31,883 nucleotides of DNA from a virus. The stretch covers positions 1-31,883 of IMG/VR virus record IMGVR_UViG_3300025736_000107. One strand, given 5' to 3'. The notes beneath the pieces are model-generated. The model was not told the DNA's origin. It saw only the letters and a program-made list of their open reading frames with translations, and did not search any database. The position numbers were made by a program, and so were the translations under genes. Positions 21,710-26,121 of the stretch are shown piece after piece; within the stretch, counting starts at the first letter, position 1; every line of letters begins with the position of its first letter.

Positions 21710-22157
21710 GATGATTGTGTGCGGGTGTTTTATAATATCAATCGTAGCGTTAATTGCAAAGGCAGACCTCGGCGTTGACGAGGATTACTGGCTGGTAGCC
21801 GGTCGCAACTATCGATTCCCAATCATGGCCGGCGACGACGATCCTGGAGAGACGCTGCTCTTTACTAAGATCGACGGCCCTGAATGGTGGACCTTAGAGG
21901 AGTTTAACGAAACATGGTCGGTTGATCCATGCACACCGCCTCTATCCTGCGTTGAGTGCAGTGCGATCGCCAGGATACCGTCAGAGATTAGCGGGCACTT
22001 CGATTTGTCGATCAAGGTTACTGACAGAAAAGACTCAGTGTATAAAACGATAAGTATATACGTGCATGACATGAGCATCAACCATGTTCCTACGCTAGAG
22101 ATCGGAGAGCCCGAAGAGTTCACCGAAGACGTTCCTCCTGATGCAGATTTGGAGTAA
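21696..22157 (+). CDS. Secreted Ig/cadherin-like domain protein
   Basis: 153 aa from ATG 21696 (GGAG 6 nt upstream); it overlaps the end of the hexapeptide gene by 14 nt. Residues 1-23 are a signal peptide (basic start, VCGCFIISIVALIAKA). The mature part, YWLVAGRNYRFPIMAGDDDPGETLLF ... PEWWTLEEFNETW ... IPSEISGHFDLSIKVTDR...ISIYV in pieces, follows the plan of He_PIG/dystroglycan-type cadherin-like domains (v-aG-f-f-v-aDdDpgetL...Ps-G-f--tv-vtD). An exported protein in the early region is odd: it may act in the periplasm or on the cell surface, e.g. in superinfection exclusion; this is inference. Confidence 0.68.
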   Translation: MTKVKMIVCGCFIISIVALIAKADLGVDEDYWLVAGRNYRFPIMAGDDDPGETLLFTKIDGPEWWTLEEFNETWSVDPCTPPLSCVECSAIARIPSEISGHFDLSIKVTDRKDSVYKTISIYVHDMSINHVPTLEIGEPEEFTEDVPPDADLE

Positions 22158-22160
22158 GTG

Positions 22161-22448
22161 ATGGCGAAATTTGATATGAAATATAGAGGGTTACTTGTAG
22201 ATGCCGATGTCGGTGACGAATATTATTGTACAAAATGCGAATACCTCGGGGAGATGGCCCGCCGAATATGTGTTGATTGCAAAGGCAGCGAGGAGGATGA
22301 CAGCGGAGATTGTGCCAGATGCAAAACCGGAACCATGACGCCCCAATGCCCGCAATGTCAGACGTATACCGGTCAGGCTGACGGGGCAGAATTCGCAATG
22401 CTCGACACCTTTCCAGAGGATTTGAGAATAAGGCAGAGCCCGGAGTGA
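22161..22448 (+). CDS. Small protein with four CxxC pairs (zinc ribbons)
   Basis: 95 aa. C23/C26, C37/C40, C51/C54 and C63/C66 form four CxxC knuckles, enough for two zinc sites, as in double zinc-ribbon (DZR) or RanBP-like modules. GGAG stands 6 nt before GTG-ATG. The acidic loop EEDDSGD lies between. No function can be assigned; such proteins often bind nucleic acids or other proteins. Confidence 0.68.
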   Translation: MAKFDMKYRGLLVDADVGDEYYCTKCEYLGEMARRICVDCKGSEEDDSGDCARCKTGTMTPQCPQCQTYTGQADGAEFAMLDTFPEDLRIRQSPE

Positions 22449-22470
22449 TAAATAAAAAAGGCTGAAAGAT

Positions 22471-22560
22471 ATGGGCAAGAAAATCATAACTCTAGAAGTA
22501 GATGCGTTGGATTACAAAGCTATCCATGTGTGATAAAAAACCCGGAAGGTGAACATGTGT
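22471..22560 (+). pseudogene. Internally deleted paralogue of the 73-aa gene
   Basis: ATG at 22471 begins a 20-codon frame (GKKIITLEVDALDYKAIHV) that matches the first 20 residues of the protein at 20745, with 15 identities, then stops. Directly after comes GATAAAAAACCCGGAAGG, matching the last codons of that gene (GATAAAAACCCGGAAGG). About 120 nt of the middle are lost. The remaining GGAAGG now serves as ribosome site for the next small frame. Confidence 0.8.
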
Positions 22561-22686
22561 GACGAAAAAAATCGGCAAGACAGTCAGGAAGAAAAAGAAA
22601 ACGGCGGCGGTAGCGAAAAAGAAGGCGGCGCGGGCCAAGGCGGCTGGCGGCTGGTGGATGAGACGGTAGAAGGAGGTGGCAGGTGA
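22555..22686 (+). CDS. 43-residue Gly/Glu-rich peptide
   Basis: MCDEKNRQDSQEEKENGGGS then EKEGGAGQGGWRLVDETVEGGGR. GGAAGG lies 5-6 nt before the ATG and the stop TGA overlaps the GTG of the next gene, so it fits the coupled string of small genes. The composition is low-complexity, hydrophilic. It may be a true micro-protein or a by-product of the decayed paralogue whose ribosome site it uses. Confidence 0.45.
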   Translation: MCDEKNRQDSQEEKENGGGSEKEGGAGQGGWRLVDETVEGGGR

Positions 22687-22871
22687 CGGTTGTGAGTTTG
22701 ATAATTTTTTTTATGCTGGCGTCCATAGTTTGCAGTGCAATGTGTGGCTTGTGCGTAAGAGAGGCTGTAATGCATAGTACAAAACGAGAACCCTATGTCT
22801 GTGCAGGAGTGTATGGTGCTTTGTCGATATTATGTATAGCACTGGCGGTTACATGTTTTATTTTATCTTGA
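22683..22871 (+). CDS. Small membrane protein
   Basis: 62 aa from GTG 22683, preceded by a near-perfect AAGGAGGTGG. Two hydrophobic segments, VVSLIIFFMLASIVCSAMCGLCV (split: residues 3-25) and YGALSILCIALAVTCFILS at the end, predict two transmembrane helices with a short loop. Several Cys lie within them. It overlaps the preceding stop by 4 nt. A small early-expressed inner-membrane protein could affect host physiology or superinfection; no family is recognised. Confidence 0.65.
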   Translation: MTVVSLIIFFMLASIVCSAMCGLCVREAVMHSTKREPYVCAGVYGALSILCIALAVTCFILS

Positions 22872-22886
22872 AGGGTGACAAGTGAT

Positions 22887-23303
22887 ATGACCAAAGTGAA
22901 AAAAGAACTCACGGACGAGGACTATCGGCAAATACGGATCGGGCTTCGCAAGGTAGATAAGGAGTTGCAGAAGTTTGGACATCGACGCGCGAAGGAAATG
23001 TTAGCAAAGGTTAAGGTCCTCATAATGCGGAGCCTGGGCGTGTTGAGCTCGGTCCCGGAGGAGCTCGGAGAATATTCGTACTTCTTGAACTGCTGGAAAG
23101 ACAGGCACGATATGACCGACAATGACTGCGAGATGGTGCCACTCGAAAAAAAGGAAGGGGAAGAAGAAGAGGAAGTTGACAGTGATGATAACGACGAACC
23201 GAAAGGAATAGATCATGACGCAGACGAAACGGAGCTACTTGACCTTCGAGCAGAAACAGAAACTACATCAATTCATGAAGGCGAACCGGAAACAAATCCG
23301 TGA
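22887..23303 (+). CDS. Protein with helical N-terminus and overprinted acidic tail
   Basis: 138 aa. Residues 1-80 are helical and basic (DEDYRQIRIGLRKVDKELQK, AKVKVLIMRSLGVLSSVPEEL), followed by a strongly acidic tail (EEEEEVDSDDNDEPKG and on). GAAGGGTGACAAGTGAT precedes the ATG; GTG 22875 is an alternative start. The final 89 nt overlap the next gene in a different frame; that next gene begins with its own AAAGGA and looks the more constrained, so the acidic end here is probably secondary. Function unknown. Confidence 0.6.
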   Translation: MTKVKKELTDEDYRQIRIGLRKVDKELQKFGHRRAKEMLAKVKVLIMRSLGVLSSVPEELGEYSYFLNCWKDRHDMTDNDCEMVPLEKKEGEEEEEVDSDDNDEPKGIDHDADETELLDLRAETETTSIHEGEPETNP

Positions 23304-23661
23304 CGGCGAATGGGACCGAGATAGTATCGCCAGGAATTTCTTCCTCTGCGCCAATCTCAAAGTGACAGATAGCAACATAGACCATTGTGCCAAGATGCTG
23401 GGCATAAAATTCCCCCGGCGTAAATACACCCCGCGTGCCCCAAAGTCGCAGCCGCCCGCGATGAGCAATATGGATAAGCGGACCCAGGAGATACTGCTGG
23501 CCCTCGTCCATGGGGTATGGAACCTGTACCAAGACTCAGATTGCTCGCCCTCGATACCACTGGAGCGATTGTTCACGGAGATTCTAACCACCCCCACCGG
23601 CGAGCCTGAACACACCCCAAGCCCTGCCTCACTATTCTCCCAGAAAAAAGAAGGAGCGTAA
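23215..23661 (+). CDS. Hypothetical protein, helical N-terminal domain
   Basis: 148 aa. AAGGA lies 8 nt before the ATG. The N-terminal part (TFEQKQKLHQFMKANRKQIRDG then DSIARNFFLCANLKVTDSNIDHCAKMLGI) is an all-helical unit resembling small DNA-binding domains of phage early proteins. A basic Pro-rich linker (RRKYTPRAPKSQPP) and a second helix (QEILLALVHGVWNLYQDSD) follow. The stop TAA shares a base with the RusA start (TAATG). A regulatory role is possible. Confidence 0.62.
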   Translation: MTQTKRSYLTFEQKQKLHQFMKANRKQIRDGEWDRDSIARNFFLCANLKVTDSNIDHCAKMLGIKFPRRKYTPRAPKSQPPAMSNMDKRTQEILLALVHGVWNLYQDSDCSPSIPLERLFTEILTTPTGEPEHTPSPASLFSQKKEGA

Positions 23662-24107
23662 TGGAAAGCATCAAGTTCGTAGTCTACGGCAAACCCCAGT
23701 CGCTCCAGAGGCACCGAACCGGAAGCAACGGCCACAGGTATGACCCCTCGGAAGGATCGAAGAAAGACTTCCTGGCCCAGGCCATAGCCCACAAGCCAGA
23801 TAAGCCGCTAACCGGAGAGATGGAGCTGAAGGTGACATTGTATTTTGCCAGGCCCAAGAAACACTACCACACCGGCAAACGGTCTGATGTGTTGCGTGTC
23901 GACGCCCCTGATCGACATAAAAATACGCCCGACGCGGACAACGTGCTCAAGTTCGTCGGCGACGCCCTGAATGGCATATTTTGGCAAGACGATAAGACAA
24001 TCACAGACGCAAACATACGTAAACGATACTCAGACACCCCAAGGATCGTGGTCGAGATCAACGAGTTAAGCCCCTTCGTGCGGAGAACACGGGATGGCAA
24101 TATCTGA
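23661..24107 (+). CDS. rusA: RusA-like Holliday-junction resolvase
   Basis: 148 aa. KFVVYGKPQSLQRHRTG is the usual start of RusA proteins. The catalytic core is TPDADNVLKFVGDALNG (D91, D93, K97, D101) followed by FWQDDKTITDANIRK (D110/D111), the standard acidic cluster. It is a dimeric metal-dependent nuclease which resolves four-way junctions formed in recombination and cleans branched DNA before packaging. Length is close to the family mean. It is the only clear junction resolvase in the window and completes the SMC/annealing/exonuclease set. Confidence 0.9.
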   Translation: MESIKFVVYGKPQSLQRHRTGSNGHRYDPSEGSKKDFLAQAIAHKPDKPLTGEMELKVTLYFARPKKHYHTGKRSDVLRVDAPDRHKNTPDADNVLKFVGDALNGIFWQDDKTITDANIRKRYSDTPRIVVEINELSPFVRRTRDGNI

Positions 24108-24420
24108 AGAGGAGCGAGCCCACGTTAATGGGTATTATACTGATGATCAATATGAGTTTATCCGGGCTGTTGAACAGTTCCAACATGATAAAAAATGCCC
24201 ATTTCCCCGCCATACCGATTATCTGGCGGTAGCAAAAACACTGGGATATCACAAAGATACCCCTCTTCCAGAAGGAGATCAAATCATGCCTAAGAAGGAC
24301 GGAACAGGACCACGAAGCGGATCACAAGGTCCACGTGATGGAAAAGGTAAAGGTAAAGGTCAGGCGAAAGGGAAAGGGACCGGCAGCAAGACTGGCGGTA
24401 AGAAGGGACCGTGTAAATGA
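24094..24420 (+). CDS. Small HTH-like domain fused in frame to a Gly/Lys-rich peptide
   Basis: 108 aa. GGAG stands 8 nt before the ATG at 24094, overlapping the RusA end by 14 nt. Residues 14-55 (YTDDQYEFIRAVEQFQ...PRHTDYLAVAKTLGYHK) match a short phage domain with a helix-turn-helix look (FLxAVxxF...FPxxxEVLxVxxxLGY). From residue 65 begins a second unit, MPKKDGTGPRSGSQGPRDGK, of a kind normally found as a separate small protein. A strong AAGGAG with 8-nt spacing precedes that internal ATG, thus two products are likely. Confidence 0.65.
   Translation: MAISEEERAHVNGYYTDDQYEFIRAVEQFQHDKKCPFPRHTDYLAVAKTLGYHKDTPLPEGDQIMPKKDGTGPRSGSQGPRDGKGKGKGQAKGKGTGSKTGGKKGPCK
24286..24420 (+). CDS. Gly/Lys-rich DUF5320-like small protein from an internal start
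   Basis: 44 aa, in the same frame as the preceding entry. AAGGAGATCAAATC before the ATG is among the best ribosome sites of the region. MPKKDGTGPRSGSQGPRDGK followed by GKG repeats and a CK ending is the pattern of widespread small phage/archaeal-bacterial proteins (MPxxDGTGPxGxGPxTGxxxGxC). Function unknown; basic and flexible, possibly nucleic-acid-binding. Confidence 0.6.
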   Translation: MPKKDGTGPRSGSQGPRDGKGKGKGQAKGKGTGSKTGGKKGPCK

Positions 24421-24428
24421 AGTGGGCA

Positions 24429-24552
24429 GCTCCCGTGGCGGAATGTAGACGCAGGAAGGTGATCATCAACGTGTTTGCCGTTGACGATATAAAGTCCTGG
24501 CCAAATTAGCAAGCTGAACAAGGCCGTGCGGGTTCGAGTCCTGCCGGGAGCA
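24429..24552 (+). ncRNA. tRNA-like RNA 1 with enlarged anticodon arm
   Basis: Acceptor stem GCTCCCG (24429-24435) / CGGGAGC (24545-24551), 7 perfect pairs, discriminator A, no encoded CCA. T-arm: GCGGG-TTCGAGT-CCTGC (24528-24544), five pairs, standard loop. D-arm-like GCG-9 nt-CGC at 24438-24452, close to tRNA-Leu (TGGCGGAAT...GTAGACGC) but short of the GG pair. Variable arm GGCC (24499-24502)/GGCC (24522-24525), as in class II tRNAs. In place of a normal anticodon arm: AGGA/TCCT enclosing about 38 nt, with an inner hairpin ATCAACG-loop TGTTTGC-CGTTGAC whose loop lacks U33. So no anticodon can be assigned. It is either a tRNA with an insertion or a tRNA mimic. Confidence 0.7.
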
Positions 24553-24644
24553 TTAGGCGAAAGCCAACGAAGTACCACAAGCTGCGTGAGCGGTGAATGC
24601 GAGATATGGCTCGCCCAGAGGAAAGCTGGCACAAACCTGCTTCT

Positions 24645-24670
24645 CCGGTTGAACCGTAACCGGGTTTATT
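24645..24670 (+). terminator. Terminator-like hairpin after RNA 1
   Basis: CCGGTT-7 nt-AACCGG followed by GTTTATT. It stands about 90 nt behind the tRNA-like RNA and shares the pattern TTCTCCGGYTGA...TAACCGGGTTT with the hairpin at 24829-24853, hence both belong to a duplicated unit. The T-run is weak, so termination may be partial. Confidence 0.5.
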
Positions 24671-24675
24671 AAAAG

Positions 24676-24819
24676 TGAATAGCTCCCGTGGCGGCACGTA
24701 GCCGCTGAAGTCGCTTAGACGCATGGTTGGCACGTCAATGAAAAGGGCAGTGCCGGAAAAGTCAAACTGTTCCCTTTGACGGAATCGACCGCCGAGAACT
24801 CCATGCCGGGAGCTATTCA
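24676..24819 (+). ncRNA. Structured RNA 2, relative of the tRNA-like RNA
   Basis: Closed by a perfect 13-bp helix TGAATAGCTCCCG (24676-24688) / CGGGAGCTATTCA (24807-24819). It shares AGCTCCCGTGGCGG at the 5' side and TGCCGGGAGC at the 3' side with RNA 1, and TTAGACGCA with its TGTAGACGCA. A hairpin GCGGC-ACGTA-GCCGC follows the closing helix. GGCAC/GTGCC and GTCAAA-8 nt-TTTGAC add two more stems. The T-arm of RNA 1 is missing. The interior has no open frame with a ribosome site. Unknown class. Confidence 0.6.
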
Positions 24820-24828
24820 TTATCTTCT

Positions 24829-24853
24829 CCGGCTGAGAGTAACCGGGTTTTTT
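24829..24853 (+). terminator. Terminator after RNA 2
   Basis: CCGGCT-6 nt-AACCGG with one mismatch, then G and six T residues. It lies 10 nt behind the closing helix of RNA 2. It would end the RNA transcript and separate the early unit from the lysis-type genes. Confidence 0.6.
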
Positions 24854-24896
24854 GAAGCGAACAAATAGCCCTGACGGGCGGAAAGGACGGTGAGTT

Positions 24897-25151
24897 ATGC
24901 TAATGTTAGCGGAATTCGATTGGACCCAGCTACTCGTTGTACTGGGTCCGGTGACTGCCGGTGTTTTGGGTATCGGCGTGGTGTGGGCGAAGGCGAGTAA
25001 GATTCAGGCCGCCTTCGTTCAACTGGGCGAACTGTTTGCCTCGATAGGCGCCTCTCTGGAAGATAAGCAAGTCACTTCGTCTGAAGTGCAGACCATCATC
25101 AAGGAGGTCAAAGAGACCGGCGAGGCCATCAAAGGGATCTTTACAAAATGA
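24897..25151 (+). CDS. Small membrane protein, holin candidate
   Basis: 84 aa. One hydrophobic segment LLVVLGPVTAGVLGIGVVWA (about residues 11-30) is followed by an amphipathic part (KIQAAFVQLGELFASIGASL) and a charged helix VTSSEVQTIIKEVKETGEAI. This plan, one membrane helix plus a soluble helix with the phrase ...VTxxEVxxIIKEV, is frequent in phage lysis cassettes. GGAAAGGACGG precedes the ATG. First of four tightly spaced genes before a terminator. A holin-like role, forming membrane lesions at lysis, is inferred from context. Confidence 0.6.
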   Translation: MLMLAEFDWTQLLVVLGPVTAGVLGIGVVWAKASKIQAAFVQLGELFASIGASLEDKQVTSSEVQTIIKEVKETGEAIKGIFTK

Positions 25152-25339
25152 AGGAGCTATTAATAGTGCTCGCCCCGGTGGTCACTGGCGGACTTCTATT
25201 CCTCCGCTGGTGGCTGTCGGAGGGGCAAAAAAAGAAAAGGAAGCGTAAACGTGAACGAAAAAGGATTCAAGAATTGGGTAAGGCTTACCGTGACGGTGAT
25301 GCTGGTGATGTTCACGATATGTTCGATGATCTGCTGTAG
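25148..25339 (+). CDS. Small membrane protein with basic tail, possible inner spanin-like
   Basis: 63 aa. N-terminal membrane segment LLIVLAPVVTGGLLFLRWWL, then a very basic stretch (KKKRKRKRERKR) and an acidic end (GDAGDVHDMFDDLL). The ATG overlaps the previous stop by 4 nt. The second half is overlapped by the lipoprotein-like gene at 25251 in another frame, reminiscent of Rz/Rz1 pairs; however it is short for an inner spanin and lacks a clear periplasmic coiled coil. It may instead be a holin partner. Confidence 0.55.
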   Translation: MKELLIVLAPVVTGGLLFLRWWLSEGQKKKRKRKRERKRIQELGKAYRDGDAGDVHDMFDDLL

Positions 25340-25466
25340 GAAGCCTACTCCGGTGTACATAAACCAGAGCGACCAATGGTACTACGATCCGAACGGGTGC
25401 CTGTGTATACCACAGCACGACATCGAGAACATCATGCGGCAGCTTATCGAGTGTGAGGAACAATGA
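25251..25466 (+). CDS. Lipoprotein-like small protein, possible outer spanin-like
   Basis: 71 aa from GTG 25251, with AAGGA 9 nt upstream inside the preceding gene. The N-terminus NEKGFKNWVRLTVTVMLVMF then TICSMICC has the basic start, hydrophobic core and Cys-containing end of a lipoprotein signal (possible lipid-modified Cys near residues 26-29). The mature part contains WYYDPNGCLCIPQHDIENIM. It overlaps the 63-aa gene by 89 nt. Nested or overlapping lipoprotein genes at the end of a lysis cassette are typical of o-spanins (Rz1), which would imply a Gram-negative type host. Confidence 0.55.
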   Translation: MNEKGFKNWVRLTVTVMLVMFTICSMICCRKPTPVYINQSDQWYYDPNGCLCIPQHDIENIMRQLIECEEQ

Positions 25467-25717
25467 CCCACTACTACCTGATACCCCACTACCGAATCCC
25501 AGTAGTCTGTTATAGCGTCCCACGCCTTGACAGGGTGCGTTATATCGACCGCGTGAAACACCAGCTCATGCTGCTGTTCTTCACACATATAGGCTGGGAT
25601 GTCTGGCATGAGTTTTGTCTGGTGGTGACCAGTGAGTCAAACTCTATCCTTAACCGCGGACCCCAGCGGGATGTGTTCAGTATTCCCCTGGAGAGATATT
25701 ATAGCGGGTTCGTTTAG
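25463..25717 (+). CDS. Hypothetical small protein, last gene of rightward unit
   Basis: 84 aa. GAGGAACA precedes the ATG, which overlaps the upstream stop by 4 nt. Aromatic- and Tyr-rich, with YRIPVVCYSVPRLDRVRYID and VKHQLMLLFFTHIGWDVWHEF; no signal peptide or definite membrane helix. It stands 46 nt before the terminator. No family is recognised. Confidence 0.6.
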   Translation: MTHYYLIPHYRIPVVCYSVPRLDRVRYIDRVKHQLMLLFFTHIGWDVWHEFCLVVTSESNSILNRGPQRDVFSIPLERYYSGFV

Positions 25718-25763
25718 GATGGCATGGCTTTTTGTTCGACTCATACTACTTTTGATTAAGTGA

Positions 25764-25797
25764 GGGCCAGGTACCCATTGCGGGGCTGGCCCTTTTT
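25764..25797 (+). terminator. Strong intrinsic terminator at the convergence point
   Basis: GGGCCAG (25764-25770)-15 nt-CTGGCCC (25786-25792) followed by TTTTT. It closes the rightward early/lysis unit just before the end of the leftward giant-gene unit. No T-run on the other strand, so it works for plus transcription only. Confidence 0.9.
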
Positions 25798-25799
25798 CT

Positions 25800-26117
25800 T
25801 CACTTAGCCTGTTCGCGAAGGATGCGGAAGATCTCTTTGAAATTTCCGTCCTGCTTGTCAAGTTTTTTGTGAATATCTTTCCCCTGCTGGATTACTTGCT
25901 TTTTCAAACCATCAACCTTATCTTCGATGTTCTTACTTCGCAACTCGCAGTTCTTGTCCGTCACATAACCGTTTTTCTCGCTAACGTGAATATTGGGGTT
26001 CTTGATGTGGTCGAGTACGCTTTTAACCGCCCACCCTATAACTGCGGTCCCTGCAGCACCGCCGCCAATCGCACAAGCCACTACCCCTGTCGATGCCTCT
26101 GCTAAGATGTCTATCAC
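25800..26117 (-). CDS. Membrane plus coiled-coil small protein
   Basis: 105 aa from GTG 26117 (GAGG 7 nt upstream, within the 3' end of the giant gene). A glycine/alanine-rich membrane segment ACAIGGGAAGTAVIGWAV lies at about 13-31, then a linker, then a coiled coil (NIEDKVDGLKKQVIQQGKDI and KLDKQDGNFKEIFRILREQ). The design resembles XhlA-type or other holin-associated proteins, but it is transcribed with the virion genes on the minus strand, thus a virion or DNA-ejection role is also possible. Last gene of the leftward unit. Confidence 0.65.
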   Translation of the reverse strand: MIDILAEASTGVVACAIGGGAAGTAVIGWAVKSVLDHIKNPNIHVSEKNGYVTDKNCELRSKNIEDKVDGLKKQVIQQGKDIHKKLDKQDGNFKEIFRILREQAK

Positions 26118-26121
26118 GTTG

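Noticed and set aside
24429-24552. tmRNA
   Set aside because: Acceptor and T-arm fit, but the RNA is only ~124 nt, has a D-arm and variable arm, and shows no tag-peptide frame or pseudoknots.
24676-24819. Retron msr/msd RNA, because of the long closing helix
   Set aside because: No reverse transcriptase is encoded in the window, and the shared sequences with RNA 1 point to a tRNA-like origin.
24506-24820. Minus-strand frame of 104 codons over the RNA pair, ending in AGLEPAR-like residues
   Set aside because: AGLEPA is the classic false peptide read antisense to a tRNA T-arm. It supports the tRNA-like RNA rather than a gene; no ribosome site is present.
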